This document shows positions 24,701 to 35,428 of a DNA stretch of 64,000 bases, piece after piece (positions within the stretch are counted from its first letter, which is position 1; each line of letters begins with the position of its first letter). Origin of the DNA: Adineta ricciae (taxonomy: Eukaryota; Rotifera; Eurotatoria; Adinetida; Adinetidae). The notes under the pieces were generated by a model. That model worked only from the letters and a program-made list of their open reading frames with translations. It was not told the DNA's origin and searched no databases. The translations under genes were made by a program, and so were the position numbers. Location of the stretch: assembly GCA_905250025.1 (NCBI GenBank), contig CAJNOJ010000190.1:1-64000 (forward strand). The letters are read 5' to 3'.

Positions 24701-25024
24701 AATTGAAAATGCGATGAAAGGCGAAGAAAATATCGAATTAGATGCGAAGTAAACATTTTTCTTTCGCAATGAATTCTATTTCGAATGACATTCATATTTC
24801 AGTAATATTCCTGTGGAAAAACGGAAGAAGAAGAAGTAAGTTAGCGAAAGCAATAACTGATTCATTCATGAGAAAATATTTTTCGTAGAAAGAAGATTCC
24901 AGATAACCGTAATGACGATGACGATGATATGTATAGTAAATATGCGTCATCAAATACATCTGTATCTCGTCTTGGTTTCAATGATGTATATTCAGGTAGG
25001 AGTCTGAATGGTGCACGACGTTAA
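21720..25024 (+). CDS. KIF3B: kinesin-2 motor subunit, KIF3B-like
   Basis: N-terminal motor subunit of heterotrimeric kinesin-2, the anterograde intraflagellar transport motor. The coding start appears to be a one-codon exon: ATG at 21720-21722, GT donor at once, exon 2 from 21783 ([20 protein letters not shown]). Motor motifs: P-loop [10 protein letters not shown], switch [10 protein letters not shown], switch [16 protein letters not shown], neck region [20 protein letters not shown] and [33 protein letters not shown] and DLSSFITK with EIEHVMN favour KIF3B over KIF3A. An acidic/basic hinge ([10 protein letters not shown] then [10 protein letters not shown]), a long coiled coil and a variable tail follow. 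The tail keeps [20 protein letters not shown]. The 3' end is uncertain: reading through gives TAA at 25022-25024, but a donor at about 24995 could add another exon. A 200-nt intron (about 23255-23452) interrupts the neck. Confidence 0.93.
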
Positions 25025-25635
25025 AAAGCAAAACACAGTGATTTTATTTATTTTTATTTTGTCTCTTCGTTGTGTCGTGTACGATTATTACCCTTTTGGT
25101 GTCGATTCTGTAATAAAACTTATTTTCTTGTCTTTTATCAATATTAATTCACCTTCTCGTATCAGATATGTACCCAGAGAAATATGGCGTCTGTCTGCTT
25201 CGCAAGACATTTTTTTTAAATGTAATGGTTTTGTGTCGTAGACTTTTTTTGTTATTTGTACATTTTGAAACGAATCTTTTTTCTTAAACGAAAAAGAGAG
25301 CGCATGATTCGATGATAACTATTCTTTTGATCGATACGATCTATCTGAAGTTAATTAAATATCAAAGATGGGATCATTTCCTTCGTTGAATGTCAATAAA
25401 TAAATCTAATTCAAATATTGAATTGTGTGTCGATATACTCAAGTATGCTGAAGAAACTATCTCATCCTTTTTTTAAGATAAAAACAATATTTGACATGTG
25501 TATATGTTCTTATCTACTATTTCATTCGACGGTGTACGTTATTTAATGCGTAGCGTGCTTCGTTTGGACCTTTTCTTTATCAAAGGAAGACAGAAAGTGA
25601 AAGTCGCAAATACAAAAGCATAAAAACACATTAGA
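25025..25635. other. kinesin 3' UTR and promoter of the next gene
   Basis: 611 nt between two plus-strand genes. AATAAA at 25395-25400 is the likely kinesin polyadenylation signal. The rest precedes the thymidine phosphorylase ATG. Confidence 0.5.
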
Positions 25636-27153
25636 ATGTCGACGCCTGAACATGCACTATCCATTCCTGATCTAATCGCCAAGAAACGCGATGGACTCGA
25701 GTTAAGTCCCAATGAAATACAACAATTCATCGCCGGTTTATCCAATGGCGATGTTCAAGATTGCCATGTCGGTGCAATGCTTATGGCGATCTACATTCAA
25801 GGTAAATATATGATTCAAGTTAGACTTTGTAACTTCCTTACTACTAGGTATGACGGAGCGAGAAATTTGTTCGATGACCATGTCCATGCGTGACAGTGGT
25901 GAACGTTTAAGTTGGCCCAACTATCGCGGTATAGTTGTTGATAAACATTCAACAGGTGGTATCGGTGATAAAATAAGTATTCCATTAGCACCAGCATTAG
26001 CTGCCTGTCAAATGAAAGTTCCGATGATGTCGGGACGAGGTTTAGGTATCACCGGGGGTACGTTGGACAAACTTGAATCTATACCGGGTTATCAAACACA
26101 ATTAACTGATGAACAAATTGTTCAGTTAATATCCAATGTTGGCTGTGGAATCTTTTCTCAATCGGTTAAACTTAATCCTGCTGATCGATATTTATATTCT
26201 ATAAGAGATGTGACAGCAACTGTACCAAGTAATGCATTGATTGTTTCGTCGATTCTCTCAAAGAAGGCTATTGAAGATCTTGATGGGCTTGTTTTGGATA
26301 TAAAATATGGTTCGTCCGCATTTATGAAAACACCTGAGAATGCCGAAGTGTTAGCTAATTGGCTATTCAAAGTATCAGAATTACTCGGAATGAAAACATG
26401 TTGTTATATAACTGAGATGAACAATCCGATTGGATATTGTATAGGGAATGCATTGGAAATTCAAGAATCGCTCGATCTTATGAAATATAAGCAAGGTCAT
26501 TCAGCTGATCTTGAAGACTTAATCTGTGAACAAGGTAAAGTGCGTTACCTTTGCTGACGAAACTCTTATCAAGTAGATGTATTTAGGTGGTCGACTTCTT
26601 TTACTTACAAACAAAGCCCAAACAATTGAACAAGGTCGTGAAATGATCCGTGATACATTTAAAAATGGCTCGGCTTTGCAAAAATTTCATGATATGATCA
26701 TCGGTCAAGGTGTGTCGCCAAGCATTGCCGCACAATTAATCAGCAACGACGAGAAAGCTGTTCAATCAATTCTAAAACTTAGTGATGTCACTCATCAAGC
26801 AATTTCCACGCAAAAAGGATATGTTCAATCAATTGCTTCATTCAATCTTGGCACTATTGTTCAACGATTAGGTACGTTTTAGTGTCATATCAACGAAATA
26901 TAATCTCCAACGTCTATTTCAACTAGGTGGTGGACGTTTGAAATCAACTGATAAACTAGATTTTTCTGTGGGTATTCGTTTGTTGAAGCATGTTGGTGAT
27001 TCTGTTCAAGAAAATGAACCATGGGCTATTTTGTATGCACCACACGATGCATCGAAACGTTATCCATCATTTTTAGATGACCTTAACTCGTCATTGGTCG
27101 TGAGTTTAACGCCTGTACAACCATTACAACGTATTTATAAAATATTAACATGA
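25636..27153 (+). CDS. TYMP: thymidine phosphorylase
   Basis: Splits thymidine with phosphate into thymine and 2-deoxyribose-1-phosphate (pyrimidine salvage/catabolism). Exons 25636-25801, 25848-26534, 26587-26871 and 26927-27153 give 454 residues, close to bacterial DeoA (440) and human TYMP (482). Signatures: IAKKRDGLELSPNEIQQFI and MLMAIYIQGM in the alpha domain, the family signature region VVDKHSTGGIGDKISIPLAP, MMSGRGLGITGGTLDKLESI, DVTATVPSNALIVSSILSKK, DIKYGSSAFMKT, ITEMNNPIG, and a C-terminal domain with GGGRLKSTDKLDFSVGI. The phosphate/thymidine-binding residues (KHSTGG, MSGRGLG) look intact. All three introns are phase 1 at Gly codons. It is tail to tail with the PRPP-synthetase-like gene, the two stops being 109 nt apart. 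Whether it descends from the animal or a bacterial copy needs a tree. Confidence 0.96.
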
Positions 27154-27215
27154 AAAGACATTCTGTTGACAATGTTATTAATATCGATTAATATTAAAAA
27201 GGAAAGCTTCCTTTG

Positions 27216-27221
27216 AATAAA
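27216..27221 (+). promoter_or_regulatory. polyadenylation signal of thymidine phosphorylase
   Basis: AATAAA 63 nt after the stop. The opposing gene has its own AATAAA on the minus strand at 27257-27252, so the two mRNAs end within a few dozen bases and probably overlap. Confidence 0.55.
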
Positions 27222-27262
27222 TACTTTTCGCTTAGAAATACACTTGAAATATTTATTAAATG

Positions 27263-28264
27263 CTAATTAAAACATATATTACACAAAATTTGTGCAATTG
27301 AAAGTACTTTGAAAGGAGATTGATTAACCAATATTTTCGTATTAGGATATGTATTTGTAACATAAAATGTATGAAAACGAACTGTTGGATTATTGGAATG
27401 AAGAAATTTCTTCCAACTTTCATTGGGAAAGATCCCATGTCCAACGAATGCTGAGACATGCGTCGCACCGTGCTGTAGTAAAGCTTGTGCACATTCGATT
27501 AAAGTATTCCCTGATTGAACGAGATCATCAACAATCATACAATGATAACCTTTAGCCTGGCCATCTTTGACTGTCGTAATGCGTTTATCATTTTCTTGTC
27601 GGATTTTACTGCAAATCACAATCGGATAAGTTGTATTATCGAATATATGTGAAAAGCGTTTATGTGCGCCATCATCTGGAAAGGCAATGGCATAGTTTTC
27701 TCCTTGATTTTCTTCCTTTTGCAACTCATTTAATAATAAACCAACAGTAGATTCGAGTCGAACGATGATATTCGATGAGAAATAGAATTGATTTTGTAGT
27801 GCATGAATATCGAAAATCACAACTTCCGATGGTCCAGTACGTGTAAGTGGAATTGACGAGAGCATTTGTGCTAACGAATATGCCGTTGCGATTTCTCCTT
27901 GAATTTGGATACGTTCCATGGTACCAGTTGGAAAGTAAGGTAAAAGAACTTTCAATGATCGACAGAGATATTTCGGTAGATGATAAAGAACAGAGATTTG
28001 CGCGAAAATTGTCATGGGATTATGAAGTGATGCTAGAAAAAGCACATGACTATTGCGAATTTGCTCGGAATTACGAATAAATACGTTAGGCCATTTATCA
28101 GCGAATTCATTCCATTGAATATCACCTAATTCAATGGAATTTGTAATATTACAAAGGCGGATTTCTTCAGCTAATTGACGCATTTCTGGTACATAGAATA
28201 AAATTGTTGGAGGTTCATCTTTCTTACGAACTCCACCACATTTAATACTAATTTTGCTTGTCAT
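27263..28264 (-). CDS. ribose-phosphate pyrophosphokinase-like protein, plant PRS3/4 type
   Basis: An intronless 333-residue protein. Two phosphoribosyltransferase-fold halves are visible. The N-terminal half has YVPEMRQLAEEI, IQWNEFADKWPNVFI, HVLFLASLHNPMTIFAQISV, LLPYFPTGTMERIQIQGEIA and VVIFDIHALQNQFYF. The C-terminal half has IAFPDDGAHKRF, ICSKIRQENDKRI, the PRPP-loop GYHCMIVDDLVQSGNTLIEC, and GATHVSAFVGHGIFPNESW. These match the plant/protist class II PRS3/4 type far better than animal PRPS1/2, which carry a different flexible loop and a DLHASQ motif. The class makes PRPP from ribose-5-phosphate and ATP with little need for phosphate; activity here is inferred. Start: the ATG at 28264-28262 is the first in frame. 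No introns, in contrast to its neighbours. Confidence 0.9.
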   Translation of the reverse strand: MTSKISIKCGGVRKKDEPPTILFYVPEMRQLAEEIRLCNITNSIELGDIQWNEFADKWPNVFIRNSEQIRNSHVLFLASLHNPMTIFAQISVLYHLPKYLCRSLKVLLPYFPTGTMERIQIQGEIATAYSLAQMLSSIPLTRTGPSEVVIFDIHALQNQFYFSSNIIVRLESTVGLLLNELQKEENQGENYAIAFPDDGAHKRFSHIFDNTTYPIVICSKIRQENDKRITTVKDGQAKGYHCMIVDDLVQSGNTLIECAQALLQHGATHVSAFVGHGIFPNESWKKFLHSNNPTVRFHTFYVTNTYPNTKILVNQSPFKVLSIAQILCNICFN

Positions 28265-29748
28265 TGCCAATGCTCAAGCTACGTTATTAGAGGAAAAAAG
28301 TAAAAACTAGAAAAATGCGCTTATAGTTGATATTTTTTTTCCTTTTTTCACTTGCTTGTCTATTTCTGCTTTGAATAAGACGTTGTCGCTGAATGGCACG
28401 CGTCTTGTTTCCTTTTTCATATCCACATTACTTAAGAATCGAGCGAACAAAAGATTTTATCGGCGAGCGTTTAAGAAAAGAATTTTTTCGGTGAAATGAT
28501 TGTTTTTAAAAAAGGGAATTAGTATTTTTGTGACGCATTTCATTCTGTTTTCACAGAAACAAACACACATGTGGATGCTATTTTCTTTACACTTAATGTC
28601 ATTGACTACAGAATTTCTGTGAGATTGGTTGTGATAAATTTTCTTCTGAATAGTCTTCGAAAAGGAGCGCGTATATTCACTTTAAACATAATCATATAAA
28701 TACAAAAACGATCAGAAAATTTTATTTTACACGCAAACTTTGTATGGTATAACTTTTAGAATAACGTTTACGCATGTTATACAAGTATAGCAAATATCAT
28801 CCTTGAATCACACTCTTAATTCAGAGCGATAAACAAAATCCATTTTTGTTGGTCACTTCTACCGTTCAACGACCAGAAACGCTCTTTCACATACTTTATC
28901 ATGGAAAGAAGATTGAAAGACGTTCTATAACGCTTCAAAATTCATTCGTCAAGATACGCAAGAGGTGATTCAAGTGACACGAAGTAGAAAGTAAAGTTCT
29001 TCCTCATATTGTTTTATCAAATGATGTATATGATAAATCAAAAAAGAAACGTCTTGTCTTACTGGTGGTACAGCACTCCTACTATTTATTCACAATAATC
29101 GTGATGATAGTCTCTTAGCTCTCGTTCATATTCGGATACGATGATTCGATTATTTCTTTAGATAGATTTAGAGAAAATGAATTTTCTCTCTCTGTGTCTG
29201 AAGGGAAGTCACTCAGACGGATTCAATTAAAATTCGCAGGAAGTATATTTCTGGTACGCTATCACATTTAGCTGTTATAAATCTATCACTCATAATTCAC
29301 CTGTTCCCGTGCATTGTTCTTATTTTAGTAATTTCATCGCAATACGAAGTATGAATTGGCTTGATAAGGTGTAGCAATAACTGATACTTGTACTTGTTGT
29401 TGTAAATGATTCCTCGATTCGATGTTTAGTCATCGAGTTTCACCTGATGCTTGAGTATACTTGAAAACAATGCTTCTTCATAAAATCGGTCTCTCGAATT
29501 TACATTTATTTGAGTTTCGGCTTCTGAGTAATTTCGTATAAACATGGTCGTTTTTAAACTACTTATTTACAAGTAACGCTCGTCAACAGACTCGCTCAGC
29601 TCTTTCTCCTAGAAGGAGTGCTTTCAGATATTACATTTCTAATGCCGTATCGCGTATATAACTTTATTCTGTAACAAATTTTAAAATGCTAATGTTGGAT
29701 TCGTATCTCCATACCTCGAAAACCCTATGGTCAAATTTTAGAAAAACA

Positions 29749-29955
29749 ACAGTTTTTTTTCGTAAGAAGTAATCCTCTCTTGAAACAAAATTCAAAAAGT
29801 AATACTAGATGCCTGCTCCCCAACCCAAAAAATGTTTCGGTCAAGTGTGTAAAAAACGGTCCTTTGCCTAAAAGACATACTTTTTTTCGTAAAAGGTGGT
29901 CTTCTCTCCAAGAAACATTTTTTAAAAAGAATTTAAAAAAAAACATCAGATTCGA
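29749..29955. repeat. diverged direct repeat, two copies
   Basis: Two imperfect copies about 132 nt apart, beginning at about 29750 and 29882. Each opens with a T-run then CGTAA, followed by a TCTCT-rich part, GAAACA and an AAAAAG segment. Alignment by eye gives roughly 65-75% identity over about 70 nt. It is probably the decayed remnant of a tandem or mobile repeat. Confidence 0.4.
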
Positions 29956-30334
29956 AGTTCCCGCAACGAAATATCCCTAGATGTCTCTTTTGACGAAAAA
30001 ATGATTTTCGATGTTTTTTTGGCCCTGCGGACACACAAGCAAACAATTTATGTTTCTAGGACTCTTCTCTACGAGAAAGAGAATATGCGCATATGCGTTA
30101 AATACATGACTTCAATGGTCACTCCAAAGTTATACAGCGAAAAAATTGTTTCTGAAACCGCTGTGTATTTACAAATGGATACTGAATTGTATATATTGCT
30201 AATCCATGAGATATCTTCTGTGACATAGTGACGCGTCACTGGAACATCTTCTTTCTATAGATGTCATTGTTATCTTGCTTTCTTTTGGAAATATCCTATA
30301 CTGGAATATTCCATGTAGTCATAGTCCTTATGGA

Positions 30335-30540
30335 ATCCCAGGTCAACAAATCCGATCGGATTCCTGGAAACGGAATTGCATTGGCATCCGACTGGAAAAA
30401 TTCCGTCGGTTATTGCAGATTTTATGAGCGATCTTTCCAGCTATATTGTATAATGACCCTTAAAAAATCTGGAAAATTCATGTTTCGGATCCGACATGGG
30501 GTCTGAAAGGATCCGAGTATGGGATTGATCGACCTGGGAT
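30335..30540. mobile_element. MITE-like element with ~30-bp imperfect terminal inverted repeats
   Basis: The left end begins ATCCCAGGTC and the right end closes GACCTGGGAT, an exact 10-bp inverted match. Read inward, the repeats continue imperfectly through AATCC and CGGAT to about 30 bp. The 206-bp interior has no coding capacity and contains further palindromic pieces built on GGATCC/CGGAT. Size and structure fit a small non-autonomous DNA transposon. No clear target-site duplication was seen, and no sister copy occurs in the window, so the class is unassigned. Confidence 0.45.
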
Positions 30541-31063
30541 ATCCTCAGGACATTTCCTTTATCATCATATATATAGTCAGAGTCTTTTCTGTAACTGGTT
30601 GTCTTTTGTTTATTTCCGAAATAAACTAGTATTTACTTGAAGACGTAACATCTTCAAAAATATGTCAGCAGATAAATGGAGATCACTGTCGCCATCTTTT
30701 GTTCCAACTGAACTAATGTGTCTCAGAGCTCGGTTTTTACCACACTGCACTGGTTTTTCCTTCGTGAATGGTAATCGCGATTCCTGAAGAGAGCTGATGG
30801 AAAGATTCGACTGAGTTGGAGAAAAAAAAAGCGAAGAATGAGCAAAAGAAACTATTCTTGCGTAATTTTTTATTATGACCATCCCAACTGGGTTTTTTCC
30901 CAGTGAAACTAAAATGAGTAACACATCATATGCGCAGTTCACTTTTCCATTGAGGTAAAGCCACGTAGAAACTGAGTAAATAAACTCTGAGTATAAAAAT
31001 TCAAGAATTTTTCGTTGTACTTTCGCTATTCAACACTATTTAACATTCACAATAACATATGCG

Positions 31064-34000
31064 ATGAATACTTGTATATTATTGAATCAAGCAAGAATCC
31101 AACAAAATATGGCGCATATTACAATCACATACCATCAAAACGATGCAACTGAAGCTGAAGTTATGTTAAGATCGCTGCAAACACGCTTTACGATCAAGGA
31201 AGTGCCTAGTAAACAATGTTTGCAAGAGATACCAGGTTTGGTATCGCGCTCGTTCAACGGTTCTCCTGAAATGCTTTCCAAAGCGAATCTTGAACCCTTA
31301 TTGCAAAGTAAGTGTCTGCATATAAATAAATCGATTTTCAGTCTGGTTTCATGTACGATATTATTTTAGATGCGCCTGTATGGATTAAATGTGGGGTTAA
31401 AACAATTGATGAGCCACTGGATATACAATTTAAAAAGAGTGACACTTATGCATTAAATAAATTTTCATGTGGGTACTTCGCGACGAATATGAATTATATG
31501 TGGAGTAAAGGAATACAAAACATTCATTCACTGCAATGGAAAGCAGACATTACGAAAGCAATTATATCAATTACAGCCAACAATAACGATAAAACATTAG
31601 AAATGAAGCTGGCTTCAGAATGTCTGGATAAATATTTTGTGGTTGTAACCAACAGTGGCGAAATGTGTATAATTTTACCTATCATTGCAACACCTCGCTG
31701 TTATACTGCACTTCATAATTGCCAACAACGATATTCTCGAAGATTGGACTTTGGGAAGATTGACGAGTCCTGCTTAGCTGATACTTCTGCTTTGTGCCTA
31801 CATTTTTCAAATAAAAAATCATTGGAGAAATGCAAGTTATTTTTGATACATGTACTCAAATTAGATATGCATTTGGGTTCAGTTGTTATTAAGAAAATGT
31901 CCAACCAAGCACCAGCGTACAACTATGAGATATTTAACTTTTGGTCATGCTATACATTTCAAAAGTTATTAACATTAGGCTACCGGATAAAACAAAAAAT
32001 TACATGCGATATTTTCAGCAAAATCCATCAAATATCAAACATATCTAACAACGAACAATACCCAAATCACCAATGTTATCGAAAGCTAATAGCGATATAC
32101 CATCGAGCAAAACGTAATAGATTCTTTGATATCAGACGAGAATTTGATAATATACCTCCGGTTGTACCGGGTATTGTCATGGATAAATATGTGTACGTTC
32201 CGCGGATATACTTAACACCATATACCGTTTATCCGTTACCAATCAAACCAATGCGCGGAAATCGAGTGTTGCGGCAAAAACAACATTTTGGCCCCGACGA
32301 GCACTTCTGTCGAGTCATCATACGAGATGTTGACCTTGGCCAGCCGCAAAAAGACTTCATGGAAGAACAAGAACAATGGATCAAAAATCTGATCACTGGA
32401 GAAACAAAGATCATGGTCGGTCATCGACAATACCAGTTTTTACTGTGTTCGAACAGTCAGTTGCGTGACCGTAGCTTCTGGTTCCATGCTGCTTACAACG
32501 ATTGCGAAGCGCACAATATACGGCAATGGATGGGTGACTTTTCAAAGGAAAAATGTGTTGGATCATATATTGCAAGAATGGCCTTGTCGTTAACTGGCAC
32601 CACCGAAACCATCACGGTAAATCATTGGATATACTTTGTTTTCGTTTTTAATCTCAAGAGATGTTTATTTTCAGCTATTACCCAGCCAGATAGAATGTGT
32701 CGCTGATATATCAGACCGCAAACATCGAAAGTTCACTGATGGGGTTGGCAAAATTTCTCCAGAGGCGCTGAGACAAGTTTGTTGATAAATCATAAAATAA
32801 GAACTCGTAGACTATATATTCATTCTCTTGTTAGGTATTCTTAGCTTACAACCCAGAAATCATCGAAGATGATTATATGCCATGCGTAATCCAAGCACGT
32901 TTGAATGGTATTAAAGGTATATTTGTTCTGGCACCTGATTTAGCTGACAGAGGAATATTGGTTCAATATCGGCCAAGCCAAGAAAAATTCACAGCTACTA
33001 ATAATGTATTAGAAGTTGTTAAACATTCTAGTTCTAGTAGGAAAAAAAAGACAGGAGCTAACATATCTATGATTAACTGTTCGATAGGTATGGCATTCCT
33101 GAACCGACAAGTGATTGTCTTACTGGAAAATATGGGAGTACCAAAAGAAATATTCTTGAAACTACAGAACAAGACACGATTGAATATATCGATGTCTTTA
33201 TTGGCAAATAAATCGGCACAGCGTACCCTGGAACAGAATGTTCGGTCGTATGATTGGGAGAGGATGCGCAAATCTGGTCTTAATCTAACGAAAGAACCAT
33301 TTGCGCGATCGTTATTATTAATGCTGGCACAAGAAAGGTAAAATTCCTCTAAAAATAAAATATTCTATGACGAAACTTTCCTTCTTATCAGGTTGAGGAA
33401 ACTGAAAGAAAAATCGCATGCTCAAATACCACTTTCCGATGGGCGAATGTTATTCGGTACTGTTGATGAGACGAACTCTCTCAAGTACGGTCAAGTTTTC
33501 ATCCAGCTTCGTAATCTCGATGGTCAACGTCAGATAATACGTGACCGACAGATTCTTGTCACCAAAAACCCTGCTCACTTTCCCGGCGACATCCGAATAT
33601 TGCAAGCGGTTGATCGTCCAGCTCTACATCATCTATGGGAATGCATTGTATTTCCTGCAGAAGGCGAACGGCCACATCCAAATGAAATTAGTGGTAGTGA
33701 TTTAGATGGTGATGAAGTAAGTTGTTTCTTTCCATTGGATGGAGGAACGAATCTCATTTCTCATTTATTTAGTATTGGGTATGTTGGAACGAAGATCTGG
33801 TACAATGCGCTACTCAACAACATGCAGCTGCGAACTTCGATGCAGCTGAAAAATCAAAACACGAAGGTGAGATTACAATATCAGTAATCAGTGACTTTCT
33901 CCACAAATATCTGACATGCGATGCGTTGGGTCCCTTATCAAATCTGCACTTAGCTTGTTCTACTTTGCACGGTGTAAACCATCAAGATTCACTTCAACTG

Positions 34001-34899
34001 GCCGGGAACATATCTCAAGTAGTTGACTTTCCTAAAACAGGAGTACTTCCAGAAAATCTGAAAAGTATTCGAATCCGTCAATATCCGGATTTCATGGAAA
34101 ATAAACATAAAGAGTCATTTGTATCAGATAAAAGTCTTGGTCATATGTATCGACAGGTGAAAGAAGTATGGACAAAACATTCACAAAAATTAGAAACAAT
34201 GGAAGGACAACAGATCCCAACCGATGCAGTACTTTTGATAGAAGGTCGCGGTGCCTATATTATAGAAGCAAAAACGGAGTACGAATTTTACTCCAAACGA
34301 ATCGATCTGATTTTATCGACGTACAATTTAAAAAATGAGTACGAATTAATTACTGGATGTCATTCATGTCCGGCAGAAGAACGACAAAACAATGATTCAG
34401 CTGAAACAGCATCGTTGGAATTCCGTGAACTTCTCCGAGAGATGAGAACTAGATTTGCATCCAATCGCTTAACGTAACTAACATTTACCAATTTTTCTAA
34501 AATGATCTCAAGTTTGTTTTTAGTCACTCCGAGAAATTATGTAAAGCGAGTGCATGGTATCATGTCGCGTATGAAGAAGGAACCAATTTAAGTTTTGCAT
34601 GGATTATGGATGGACTTATGAGCGATATTGTTAAACACAAACAAATACCTCAAGAAGATCATCAAGCATGGAAACAGATTGGTCAGAAAGTAGTCAATTT
34701 GGGCTATGGGGATAGTATAGATCTATACGCTTCTCGTAAAAATATTAACATTGAAGAATGTGCTGGTCTCTCCAAAGCGGAACAAATCGGATGTAAATTC
34801 TTGAAAGTGATCGACGGTATTAATAGCCACGGAAATGCACCCCAACGTGTGCATGATCTGTTGATTACTCTGCATGAGATTGCATTGGATACTGCATAA
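31064..34899 (+). CDS. cellular RNA-dependent RNA polymerase (RNAi amplification)
   Basis: Eukaryotic RDR/QDE-1/EGO-1-type RdRP, which copies RNA templates to make double-stranded or small RNA for silencing. Exons 31064-31307, 31370-32616, 32675-32776, 32835-33337, 33392-33716, 33773-34473 and 34524-34899; from the ATG at 31109 the sum is 1,150 residues in frame (15 more from 31064). The catalytic loop is visible at about residues 785-792, SGSDLDGDE, matching the family DbDGD signature, followed across an intron by YWVCWNEDLV. Other conserved blocks: RKFTDGVGKISPEAL (two residues after a splice), CVIQARLNGIKGIF, ECIVFPAEGERPHPNEISGS, LGPLSNLHLACST, and VDFPKTG before the C-terminal helical part. 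The intron at 33717-33772 splits the catalytic region just after DGDE. No stops or frame breaks, so it is probably active. Vertebrates and insects generally lack this family; bdelloid rotifers have many copies. Confidence 0.94.
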
Positions 34900-35428
34900 C
34901 CTTTTTATTTATATGATTAGTTAGTTAATAATGAAAGAAATTAATGTATCAGTTTTTTCATGAATTTTTTTCCCGTTCTCCAGTCCCATTTTCACTGTAA
35001 TTCTTTTTCTTCTCATATTTCCACTAACTATTAACATATTTTTTTAAATTTTAATAAAAAGAATGTAAAACACGATTTCTTCAAGTCTACTCTGAGTATT
35101 CGCAACATCAATGATCTCTTGATTCATGTCGAAGTGTTCGAGACAAATGACAGAAGAAAGTGCATATTCATTTTAATGAAATTTTTATTACGGACAAACT
35201 GACAAACAGTATTGCAATTCCTGACTTAATACTTATTTAATAAGGTTTCTAGTGAAAAAAACATGATCTTTTTTACATTAATTCAACAATCACCTTTCCT
35301 ACTTATACGCCATCATATATCCATATACCCTTAGACTTCGATATGCCGAACGGTATGCATGATATCTTCTTGTTTCACTTTGTCTTGAGAATTTTTGTTC
35401 AATTTATACAGATACCTCATGCGTACCA
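34900..35428. other. RdRP 3' UTR and promoter of the astacin gene
   Basis: 529 nt between two plus-strand genes. AATAAA at 35053-35058 is the likely RdRP polyadenylation signal. Nothing else recognised. Confidence 0.5.

Larger units (their letters stand above)
28265..31063. other. gene-poor 2.8 kb stretch with repeats
   Basis: Upstream regions of the minus-strand PRPP-synthetase-like gene and the plus-strand RdRP gene lie at its two ends. The middle holds a diverged direct repeat (about 29749-29955) and an inverted-repeat element (30335-30540), annotated separately. Open frames such as 30610-30942 (minus, 110 codons) and 29780-29980 show no family signature. Confidence 0.55.

Noticed and set aside
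30335..30540. Tested as a tRNA or other structured RNA because of its palindromes
   Set aside because: No anticodon arm, no TTCGA/TTCAA T-loop in the right place; an inverted-repeat element fits better.
30610..30942. 110-codon minus-strand frame near the RdRP gene
   Set aside because: Considered as a transposon remnant, but no motif, no splice structure and no homology I can name.
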